Assembly (NCBI GenBank): GCA_964415245.1
Contig: CAYQAJ010000083.1
Location: 1-18,428, forward strand
From: CAYQAJ01 sp964415245
Lineage (GTDB): Bacteria; Planctomycetota; Planctomycetia; Pirellulales; Pirellulaceae
DNA: 18,428 nucleotides
Reading direction: 5' to 3'
Position 1 is the first letter of the stretch. Every line of letters begins with the position of its first letter. Below are positions 7,943 through 14,275 of the stretch, one piece after another. The position numbers were made by a program, and so were the translations under genes. Below the pieces are notes generated by a model. The model saw nothing but the letters and a program-made list of their open reading frames with translations, had not been told where the DNA came from and searched no databases.

Positions 7943-8377
7943 CTACGGCGACGATTCCAGCGGCACATAACTCACCCCCGGGAAGCCCGCCGACTTGCAC
8001 GCCTGCACGGCCGCCGCCGCCATGGCAAACGGAGCGTCGTCGCTGACCCGCACGAACGCCCCGTCGACCTTGTTCTCGAACTGCGCCAGCACGGCGGTGA
8101 GCTGCTCGTGCGAATCGAACTCATTGGTTCCCAGGCGATACACGAAGCGGCCGCTCGTGCCGCGGTCGACAACCACGATGGCCGGCTCCAGGTCGCGGGT
8201 CACTGTCTGCGTCGTCTTTTCCTCGATCCGAATTCCGGGGTTCAGCGCCCGCTCGGTCTTCACGAAGCTCATCGTGGTCATGAAGAAGATCAACAGCAAA
8301 AATACCACGTCGATCATGCTGGCCATCGACAGCTCGATCTTCGAACCGTGTTGTACTTTGCGGCTGGAAAGGCGCAT
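7943..8377 (-). CDS. ExbD/TolR-type proton channel subunit (second copy)
   Basis: This 144-residue protein has the ExbD/TolR plan: a short basic cytosolic start, one transmembrane helix with the proton-carrying aspartate (Asp23 in SMIDVVFLLLIFFM), and a periplasmic domain of about 105 residues. In this family ExbD works with a pentamer of ExbB, using the proton motive force to move partner proteins in the envelope. The periplasmic domain is distinct from that of the neighbouring copy (8525-8941), with VVDRGTSGRFVYRLG in place of the typical short strands, so the two are not recent duplicates. The start ATG has a weak GGGA 7 bases upstream. It lies in the operon between the first exbD and the TPR-like gene. 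Confidence 0.9.
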   Translation of the reverse strand: MRLSSRKVQHGSKIELSMASMIDVVFLLLIFFMTTMSFVKTERALNPGIRIEEKTTQTVTRDLEPAIVVVDRGTSGRFVYRLGTNEFDSHEQLTAVLAQFENKVDGAFVRVSDDAPFAMAAAAVQACKSAGFPGVSYVPLESSP

Positions 8378-8437
8378 GGTTCGATCCCAAGGTGAAACCC
8401 TCGGCGCGGCGAAGCGTAGGTTGTCGCCGCAAAGGTT

Positions 8438-8522
8438 TTCAGTGTTCAGTGTTCAGCAAGACCAGACTCGATGGGATGAGACTCTCCGGCTCTTGACTCT
8501 CGACTCTCGACTCTTGACTCTC
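8438..8522. repeat. Two different heptamer arrays between exbD genes
   Basis: TTCAGTG, TTCAGTG, TTCAGCA run from 8438 to 8458. After a gap, GGCTCTT, GACTCTC, GACTCTC, GACTCTT, GACTCTC run from 8488 to 8522. Both have a strict 7-base period but unrelated units. The second ends just past the stop codon of the first exbD gene. The arrays fill much of the 147-base spacer between the two exbD genes. Confidence 0.65.
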
Positions 8523-8524
8523 CA

Positions 8525-8941
8525 CTACTCTTGTTGCTCAACAGCGATCCGTACCTGGGTCACGCCAAGCTGGCTGAGGCGCGTGATCACTTCGTTCACC
8601 GTGCGGCTGGTGCCGCGCCGATCGGCCCGCAGCACGATCGTCAGTCGCGAGGGATCATCGCCGACGCTTCCCAGTTGATCGCCCACCAGCGCCACCAGCT
8701 CGGGCATCGACACTTCGTTGCCCGACACCACGATCTGCCCCATTTCGGTCACGTTGACAGTAACGGTGGTGGGTTGTTGATCCTCCGACCCCTTGAGCTG
8801 GGGCAGTTCGAGCCGCTCCTTGTTGATTTCCGAAACCTGGCTCACGGTCATAAAGAAGATCAACAACAGGAACACGATGTCGATCATGGGAGTCATGTCC
8901 ATCGCGGCCCGCGTGGGACGACGGCGTTTTGACAACCGCAT
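8525..8941 (-). CDS. ExbD/TolR-type proton channel subunit (first copy)
   Basis: The 138-residue protein starts with a basic segment and the family motif DMTPMIDIVFLLLIFFM, with the transmembrane proton-binding aspartate at residue 21. The periplasmic domain has the usual ExbD pattern of VTVNVTEMGQIVVSGNEVS, then LTIVLRADRRGT and a final VRIAVE strand. It should sit in the inner membrane with the ExbB homologue encoded just upstream. ATG 8941 is chosen because AGGTG stands 5 bases before it and the transmembrane helix then has the usual N-terminal distance. A TTG at 8959 would add six residues. A spacer of 158 bases containing an inverted heptamer array separates it from exbB. Confidence 0.93.
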   Translation of the reverse strand: MRLSKRRRPTRAAMDMTPMIDIVFLLLIFFMTVSQVSEINKERLELPQLKGSEDQQPTTVTVNVTEMGQIVVSGNEVSMPELVALVGDQLGSVGDDPSRLTIVLRADRRGTSRTVNEVITRLSQLGVTQVRIAVEQQE

Positions 8942-9010
8942 GATGGCACCTGTTTTCAACCAACGGCTTCAAACCGGACTCGGCAGTGGCGAGTAGGCAG
9001 TGGGTCAAAT

Positions 9011-9090
9011 GCAGAGTGCAGAATGCAGAGTGCGGAACGAGGGCAACTTCGGATTGCATTCTGCACTCTGCACTCTGCATTCTTCATTCT
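9011..9090. repeat. Inverted heptamer array after the exbB-like gene
   Basis: The left half has GCAGAGT, GCAGAAT, GCAGAGT, GCGGAAC (9011-9038). The right half has GCATTCT, GCACTCT, GCACTCT, GCATTCT, TCATTCT (9056-9090). Positions 9011-9026 and 9056-9071 are perfect 16-base reverse complements with a 29-base loop, so a long hairpin can form in either transcript strand. It sits in the 158-base spacer between the exbB-like and first exbD-like genes and could be a processing or attenuation point. Confidence 0.68.
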
Positions 9091-9099
9091 GCTCCCGCC

Positions 9100-9978
9100 T
9101 CACCGTTTTCGTCCCAGCGGCATGAGGATTCGTTCGACGCGCTTGCCCGCCTCGGCCACGAGCGAATCAATTTTATTGCGGAAGAAGCTGAAGGCCACCA
9201 TCGTGGGAATGGCGACGGTCAGCCCCATCAGCGTGGTGACCAGCGCCTGGCTGATTCCGCCGGCCAACTCGTCGGGCCGCGCCATGCCTCCCTTGTCGGC
9301 GATGGTGTTGAAGGCCGTGATCATGCCGACCACCGTGCCCAAGAGTCCCAGCATGGGCGCGATGGAGCCGATCACTCCCAGCACCTCGGTCTTGCGGTAC
9401 AGTCGGCCCGTCTGATCCTCGCCTTCCTCTTCCACGGCCGACTTGTACTCGGCGAAGCCGAATTCGCTCCCCTGAAAGCGTTCCAGGCCGGCCAGAATGA
9501 CTTCGGTGGCGAGCGAGTGATTGACCGGCTGGCGGCAGAACTCGGCCGCGTCGTGGATTTGGCCCTGCGCGATCAATTGCTCGAGGTCGACCAGCACGCG
9601 CTCCGGCATCAGCTTGCCTTTGCGGATGGTGAGGAAGTGCTCGATGATGAAGCCCACGGCCACCAGCGAGAGCAGGAAGATGATCAGGCCGATCCAGCCG
9701 CCGTCGCGCACGGTGTCGAACATGGTGCGCCGCGTGGGGGATTTGTCCTTGGCGTTGCTCTTATCGCCAGAGGCGGAGGAAGCTGCCGACGTGCCACCCT
9801 CGTCGTCGAGCCTGAGCGTGTCGTCGTCGGTCTGGGCGAGGGCGCGGTAGGGCGCCGCCGACAGCGACCAGATTCCGCCTGCCGCTGCCAGTAGCATGCA
9901 CATCGCCACCACGCCGCGCCACAGCGCCAAAGCGTGCCAAGGTGCCGTCGATCGATTACTGCGCGTGTTGCGGCGCAT
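9100..9978 (-). CDS. ExbB/TolQ/MotA-family proton channel protein
   Basis: This 292-residue inner-membrane protein matches the MotA/TolQ/ExbB family. After an N-terminal hydrophobic, signal-like segment (about 20-48) and a Ser/Asp-rich linker come three transmembrane helices at about 95-115, 197-222 and 243-266. The conserved block between helices two and three reads IGSIAPMLGLLGTVVGMI, then a short loop and GGISQALVTTLMGLTVAIP. ExbB pentamers with ExbD convert proton flow into motion. The extra N-terminal segment is longer than in the E. coli proteins. ATG 9978 has AAGGA 6 bases upstream and lies 24 bases after the stop of the preceding gene, so the two are surely co-transcribed. Confidence 0.93.
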   Translation of the reverse strand: MRRNTRSNRSTAPWHALALWRGVVAMCMLLAAAGGIWSLSAAPYRALAQTDDDTLRLDDEGGTSAASSASGDKSNAKDKSPTRRTMFDTVRDGGWIGLIIFLLSLVAVGFIIEHFLTIRKGKLMPERVLVDLEQLIAQGQIHDAAEFCRQPVNHSLATEVILAGLERFQGSEFGFAEYKSAVEEEGEDQTGRLYRKTEVLGVIGSIAPMLGLLGTVVGMITAFNTIADKGGMARPDELAGGISQALVTTLMGLTVAIPTMVAFSFFRNKIDSLVAEAGKRVERILMPLGRKR

Positions 9979-10002
9979 GGCTGTTCCTTGTGCCGGTCGA
10001 AA

Positions 10003-11127
10003 TTACGACGACGGCTTTTCTTTGCCGCCGGTGCTGCTTGCGGCCTTTACTTTCTCTGCCTGGGGGCTGTTTGCATAGTGCAGCAGCAATTCCTTACGCA
10101 CGGCGACGCTTTGCGTGTCGTCGCCCAAGGCCGCAAGTGTCTGCATGGCATCGTACAGTCCAGCCGCTGCCAAGTCGGGCAGCTTCTGGCCGTAGAGGGC
10201 CGGCAAATACAAAAGCTGCAACACGCCCTCGCGTTGCGTGCCGGGGTCGTCGGCCCCCGTCTTCGCTCGGCCCAGCCAATACATGGCCAGGGGCCGGTTC
10301 GCCGCCGACAGCTCATCGAACGACGATGCAAGCCGCCCGACTGCTGCGTCCGGACGGCCGTCGAGCACCTCGATCTGAGCCAGCACGATGTCGCGCACCT
10401 CGCGCACCGGCGGCTCATCGCCTTGGAGGCCCATGATCGCCGTGCGCCCCGTTTCCGCTTCGCCGGCTGTCACGGCAAGCGTGGCATAATAGAGGCGGGC
10501 TGCCGTGCGAAGCGACTTGGGCGTGTCGCTGGCCGCTTTGACCACTCCGGGCAGGGCCTCCTTGGCTGCATCGGCATCGAACCAGACGGGCGGGAGCTCA
10601 GGAGACAATCCCGTTATCGGATCGAATGCCAGCCGGCGGTCGCCCGGCAAGGCAGCGTCGCTGCTTTCGTACGAAGCGAGATAGGCGTAACAGCGGAGAT
10701 AGGGTTCGACGGCCTGTTCCCGCTTTCCGGCCGCAAGGCGTCCCCACATGAGTGCCTGGCACACGTGGTAGGCGGTGCGGCTCTTGCGAGCGGCGAAGGT
10801 GGGGTAAACGGACTCCGCCGGTTCCAGGAGCCCCTGGTAATCGCCCCGCGTCAGCCGTTGGCGGATCTGGAATAGTGGCGGTCCCAGGGTAGCGAGCAGG
10901 CGATCGAACTCTTTCTGCTGCGCTGGGTCGACGGTGCCGGATTCGATTTCGTCCCACGTGAGGGTGGTGTCGTCGTCGAGCAGCGCGCCGTCTTCGTCGA
11001 GCGCCTCGACCCGCCGGTCGCTGATGATTTTCAGATTGCGGAGAACAATACGATCGGCCCGGGCACTCGGGGCGGCAAGTGCCCAACTCACCGTAACCAG
11101 GAGCACGAGCGGAAGAACGCGGCGCAT
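10003..11127 (-). CDS. Exported helical-repeat protein of unknown family
   Basis: No named family is recognised. The 374-residue product begins with a clear signal peptide (residues 1-24, VLPLVLLVTVSWALA then Ala-Arg-Ala) and a small beta-rich stretch (DRIVLRNLKIISDRRVEAL, then WDEIESGTV). The rest is alpha-helical with TPR character: AYHVCQALMWGRLAAGKREQ, RLYYATLAVTAGEAETG, MYWLGRAKTG. The layout resembles the last operon gene (1212-2165). An upstream ATG at 11331 would add 68 Arg-rich residues and hide the signal peptide, so ATG 11127 is preferred, although it lacks a clear Shine-Dalgarno sequence. This is the first gene of the block and probably supplies a periplasmic component to the ExbB/ExbD machine; that link rests on position only. 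Confidence 0.8.
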   Translation of the reverse strand: MRRVLPLVLLVTVSWALAAPSARADRIVLRNLKIISDRRVEALDEDGALLDDDTTLTWDEIESGTVDPAQQKEFDRLLATLGPPLFQIRQRLTRGDYQGLLEPAESVYPTFAARKSRTAYHVCQALMWGRLAAGKREQAVEPYLRCYAYLASYESSDAALPGDRRLAFDPITGLSPELPPVWFDADAAKEALPGVVKAASDTPKSLRTAARLYYATLAVTAGEAETGRTAIMGLQGDEPPVREVRDIVLAQIEVLDGRPDAAVGRLASSFDELSAANRPLAMYWLGRAKTGADDPGTQREGVLQLLYLPALYGQKLPDLAAAGLYDAMQTLAALGDDTQSVAVRKELLLHYANSPQAEKVKAASSTGGKEKPSS

Positions 11128-11336
11128 AGTGGCGAGGGGCAGCGTGCGCGGTAACCCGGCAAGAAACGACCGAGCGGATTGATTAGCGCGGCGAACCATC
11201 GAACCGGAGGTGATCGCCCGCCGAGATTGCCGCATGCCAGAAGCCGCCATCCGGAGACGCCCCCTCTTCCCGGCGCGCCGAACGCTCGCCCGACTGCACC
11301 AGCGCTGCCAAGCGCCCCCTTCCGGCCGCACTTTTC

Positions 11337-11365
11337 ATGGTAAGCCCGCTGGTTTGGGGCGTCAA
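11337..11365 (-). promoter_or_regulatory. Candidate sigma70 promoter of the exbB/exbD block
   Basis: Read on the minus strand, TTGACG (11365-11360) is followed after exactly 17 bases by TACCAT (11342-11337). These match the sigma70 consensus at 5 of 6 and 4 of 6 positions. Transcription would start near 11330, leaving a leader of about 200 bases before ATG 11127. CGGCCGCAC (11323-11331) and GTGCGGCCG (11374-11382) form an inverted repeat that brackets the promoter and could be an operator. The rest of 11128-11430 holds no convincing gene. Confidence 0.4.
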
Positions 11366-11433
11366 GCAAATGCGTGCGGCCGACTCGCCTTGGGCGACAG
11401 CCGGAGTGTGATCGCGTTGGCGACCTCAAGAAA

Positions 11434-11460
11434 TGAAAAAGGAGGGCTTCCAAGCCCTCC
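11434..11460 (-). terminator. Rho-independent terminator of the Cys-rich peptide gene
   Basis: On the minus strand an 8-bp GC-rich stem, GGAGGGCT with AGCCCTCC (11460-11453 and 11448-11441), has a 4-base loop. It is followed at once by TTTTTCA. It begins 32 bases after the stop codon of the gene at 11493-11795. It separates that transcript from the downstream operon, so the operon needs its own promoter. Confidence 0.85.
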
Positions 11461-11492
11461 CTCGGCGTGCTGTTTAGCTCTGCCTGTTGACC

Positions 11493-11795
11493 CTAGCCGC
11501 GATAGCGCCGAAAAAAGGCGAATCGCACTCGCGGGCGGTACGTGGTCGCCGCGTCGGTGACGGGCTGAGACTCGTCAGCCTTCGTGTCCGCGGTTGCCTC
11601 CGACGCAGGCGCCGGAGCTTCCTTCTTCACCGTCTCGTTGGTCGGTGCCGAGGGGATGATTGCGACTGTGCATGCTCCACCGGCGCACGGGCCACACGAC
11701 GCGCAGCGTCGGCGTCCGGCTTGCGCTGAGTCGAGCGATCCAAACACGACTACCAGCGCGGCCACCATGGCCACGCTCAACACGATCCTGCGCAT
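11493..11795 (-). CDS. Small secreted cysteine-rich protein
   Basis: The 100-residue product has a typical signal peptide (MRRIVLSVAMVAALVVVFG core, cleavage near Ala-Gln-Ala at about 26). A cysteine cluster CASCGPCAGGAC follows at about 31-42, then an Ala/Thr/Glu-rich low-complexity middle and a basic aromatic end (RPRVRFAFFRRYRG). Small exported peptides with such Cys/Gly clusters are, in my experience, common in planctomycetes; no function is known to me. The Cys cluster might bind metal or form disulfides. The start is well supported: AGGAG stands 9 bases before ATG 11795. The gene is monocistronic, closed by the terminator at 11434-11460, and divergent from the hydrolase gene at 12086. 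Confidence 0.8.
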   Translation of the reverse strand: MRRIVLSVAMVAALVVVFGSLDSAQAGRRRCASCGPCAGGACTVAIIPSAPTNETVKKEAPAPASEATADTKADESQPVTDAATTYRPRVRFAFFRRYRG

Positions 11796-11925
11796 CCTTG
11801 GGTACTCCTGTCACAGGGACTCGATGCGGCAACTGCGAACCATCAACAGTTGCTTGTGAGTGGATGAGTCTAAGTACTTGGGCAACGGCGCCAAGTGGAC
11901 AGACAATGACGTTTAGCAAAAGTTG

Positions 11926-11945
11926 CACTATTCGGTCGAATAGTG
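11926..11945. promoter_or_regulatory. Perfect palindrome in a divergent intergenic region
   Basis: CACTATTCG (11926-11934) and CGAATAGTG (11937-11945) are perfect 9-base reverse complements around a 2-base centre. They lie in the AT-richer 290-base gap between the divergent genes starting at 11795 (-) and 12086 (+). A short centre with equal arms is typical of a dimeric repressor site rather than an RNA hairpin. A second, shorter inverted repeat, GCAACTG/CAGTTGC (11829-11835, 11847-11853), lies close to the minus-strand start. No promoter in this gap was convincing enough to call. Confidence 0.4.
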
Positions 11946-12085
11946 AAGATGCTGAATATGGAGACCGTATCTGTTGATCTGCTGATTTCCGCACTGGCAT
12001 CGAGAAGTCGCTCCACCGACTCATTTCGGCATGTTACGCTCTTCTCAAACACCTCAGACTACCCACTTTAATGGAATCAAATGTC

Positions 12086-14134
12086 ATGGCACGATTCGCT
12101 CGCCTCGTGTTGCCGACGGCCTTCCTTCTCTGCCAGTGTGCTTTGCAGTTGTCGCTGGCGTGTGCTGACGACCTCGACCAGGCGGCGATCGAGTCGCTGT
12201 TGAAGCGGGAGGTGATCGGGCCCCAGGTCGCGCTGACCGAGGTGCAGGCCTTCGCCGAGAGCCGCGTGCCGCTGATGCCCGAGCTGTCGGACCGCGATAA
12301 GTGGGAGGCGTACGCCGCGGAGCTTCGTGCCCGAGTGCTCAGCGAGGTGGTGTTTCGGGGCGAAGCGGCCTCCTGGCGAGACGCTAAGACGGGCGTCGAG
12401 TGGGGAGACACGATCGACGCGGGGCCCGACTACCGCATTCGCAAAGTGCGGTACGAGGCGCTGCCCGGTCTGTGGATTCCCGCCCTGCTGTACGAGCCGC
12501 TTGAGCTGTCGGGCAAGTGTCCGGTGGTACTCAACGTCAACGGACACGACGGGACCGGCAAGGCGGCCCCGTACAAGCAGATTCGCTGCATCAATCAGGC
12601 CCGACGCGGCATGATCGCCCTGAACGTCGAGTGGCTCGGCATGGGGCAGCTTCGCGGCTCCGATTACGCGCACTACCGCATGAACCAGCTCGACTTGTGC
12701 GGCACCAGCGGCGTGGCTCCCTACTATCTTGCCATGAAGCGAGGAATCGACTTGCTTCTATCGCACGAGAATGCCGACCCCAAACGCGTCGGTGTCGCCG
12801 GACTCTCGGGCGGCGGCTGGCAGACGATCTTCATCAGCTCGCTCGACACGCGAGTGGCATTCTGCAACCCCGTGGCGGGCTATTCCAGCTTTCGCACGCG
12901 GGCGCGGCACTTCAAGGACTTGGGCGACTCGGAGCAGACGCCTTGCGATCTGGCCACGGTGGCCGATTACACGCATCTGACGGCGCTCCTTGCCCCCCGG
13001 GCAGCCCTGTTGACGTTCAACAGCAAGGACGACTGTTGCTTCGAGTCGGGCTACGCGCTGCCGCCGCTGTTGGAGGCTGCCAAACCGGTTTACGAGCTTC
13101 TGGGCCAGCCCGAGCGACTGCGCTCGCACGTAAACGACGATCCCGGCACGCACAATTTCGGCGTCGACAATCGCCAGGCGCTGTACCGGGCCCTGGGCGA
13201 TTACTTCTACGCCGAGAGCGAGTTCGACGCGGCCGAAATCCCCAGCGACGACCAGGTTCGCTCCTTCGACGAGTTGCAAGTGACGCTGCCCGAGCACAAC
13301 GCGAGCTTTCACAGCCTCGCGCTCGAACTGTCGAAGGAACTGCCGCGCGACGCCGACTTGCCCGAGAAAGCCGATGCCGCCGGCGAATGGCAGCGCGATC
13401 AGCGAAAGTTGCTGCGCGAGATCGTCGCCTGGCACGACTATGAATTGACGGCCGACAAGATCGCGGAACAGGAAGTCGAAAAACTCCACGTGAACTACTG
13501 GCGGCTGAAGATCGGTTCGGAGTGGACCATTCCGATGGTCGAGCTTGCGCCCGAGGGTGCGAAGCGGACCGCGATGGTCATCGGCGATGGCGGCCGCTCG
13601 GCGACGGCGCCGGTTGTACAGGAACTGGTTCAGTCAGGTGCGCGCGTGCTGGCGGTCGATCCGTTTTACTTTGGCGAGTCGAAGATCGCGAGCCACGACA
13701 ACCTGTTTGCCCTGTTGGTGGCCGCGGTCGGAGAGCGCCCGCTCGGCATTCAGGCGTCGCAGGTGGCAGTCGTAGCGCGGTGGTCGCACACGCAGCAGGG
13801 AGAGTCGCCCATTACCGTCGTGGCCGTGGGCCCCAGAACGAGCACGATGGCGCTCGTCGCCGCCGCGCTGGAAACCGAGGCGATCGTGGGTGTCGAGCTG
13901 CGTGACTCTCTGGGAAGCCTGAAGGAAGTGATCGAGCAGAACCACGCGGTCAACGAGATGCCCGAAATGTTCTGCTTTGGGCTGTTGGAGCGCTTCGACA
14001 CGCTGCAACTGGCGGCGCTGGTGGCGCCGCGTCCGGTTACGCTTCACAAGGCGAGTGAAAGGGCAAGAAGCGAACTGGCGCCGCTGGCCGACTGGTACAA
14101 GCTGCTGGGCGCGGAGCATGATCCGGTGCCGTAG
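12086..14134 (+). CDS. Tandem alpha/beta hydrolase, acetyl xylan esterase-like
   Basis: The 682-residue secreted protein has a signal peptide (to about residue 27) and two alpha/beta hydrolase regions. Domain one (about 25-380) carries the nucleophile in GVAGLSGGGWQT (Ser241), an acid candidate in NSKDD (Asp315/316), and His356 in GTHNFG, so it should be active. It resembles acetyl xylan esterase/dienelactone-hydrolase-like enzymes that act on sugar esters. Domain two (about 465-680) keeps VMVIGDGGRS-like and LLERFDTLQLAALVAPRPV family landmarks. Where the Gly-x-Ser-x-Gly elbow should be it has VVAVGPRTSTMALV, so it is probably a non-catalytic duplicate. ATG 12086 is preferred over 12071, as it gives a cleaner signal peptide; neither has a good Shine-Dalgarno sequence. 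The gene is divergent from the Cys-rich peptide gene. Confidence 0.85.
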   Translation: MARFARLVLPTAFLLCQCALQLSLACADDLDQAAIESLLKREVIGPQVALTEVQAFAESRVPLMPELSDRDKWEAYAAELRARVLSEVVFRGEAASWRDAKTGVEWGDTIDAGPDYRIRKVRYEALPGLWIPALLYEPLELSGKCPVVLNVNGHDGTGKAAPYKQIRCINQARRGMIALNVEWLGMGQLRGSDYAHYRMNQLDLCGTSGVAPYYLAMKRGIDLLLSHENADPKRVGVAGLSGGGWQTIFISSLDTRVAFCNPVAGYSSFRTRARHFKDLGDSEQTPCDLATVADYTHLTALLAPRAALLTFNSKDDCCFESGYALPPLLEAAKPVYELLGQPERLRSHVNDDPGTHNFGVDNRQALYRALGDYFYAESEFDAAEIPSDDQVRSFDELQVTLPEHNASFHSLALELSKELPRDADLPEKADAAGEWQRDQRKLLREIVAWHDYELTADKIAEQEVEKLHVNYWRLKIGSEWTIPMVELAPEGAKRTAMVIGDGGRSATAPVVQELVQSGARVLAVDPFYFGESKIASHDNLFALLVAAVGERPLGIQASQVAVVARWSHTQQGESPITVVAVGPRTSTMALVAAALETEAIVGVELRDSLGSLKEVIEQNHAVNEMPEMFCFGLLERFDTLQLAALVAPRPVTLHKASERARSELAPLADWYKLLGAEHDPVP

Positions 14135-14202
14135 CAGGCGACTACTCGCACTCTGTCGCGCGTCGGAATACGTACGCCGCGACACCGTGTGCGGCGGCGC
14201 GG

Positions 14203-14231
14203 TTGTTGGCGATGCGCGGGTCTGGGATACT
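14203..14231 (+). promoter_or_regulatory. Possible promoter of the manC-like gene
   Basis: TTGTTG (14203-14208) and GATACT (14226-14231) are separated by 17 bases and match the sigma70 consensus at 3 and 4 of 6 positions. A start near 14238 would leave a leader of about 38 bases before ATG 14276. This is a weak call, supported mainly by position in the 141-base gap after the hydrolase gene. Confidence 0.28.
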
Positions 14232-14275
14232 ACGGTCTGACGTTTGTATTCTTTGGTCCCTCGCACTTTGCCTCT

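Noticed and set aside
8438..9090. The tandem arrays considered as a CRISPR
   Set aside because: Units are only 7 bases with no unique spacers between them, and there are no cas genes nearby.
8986..9894. A 302-codon plus-strand open frame opposite the exbB-like gene
   Set aside because: The opposite strand encodes a clear ExbB family protein. The plus-strand translation is His/Gln/Arg-rich and starts inside a heptamer repeat.
11210..11560. A 116-codon plus-strand frame in the gap before the operon
   Set aside because: It passes through the terminator stem and into the Cys-rich peptide gene on the opposite strand. It has no ribosome binding site and a shadow-like composition.
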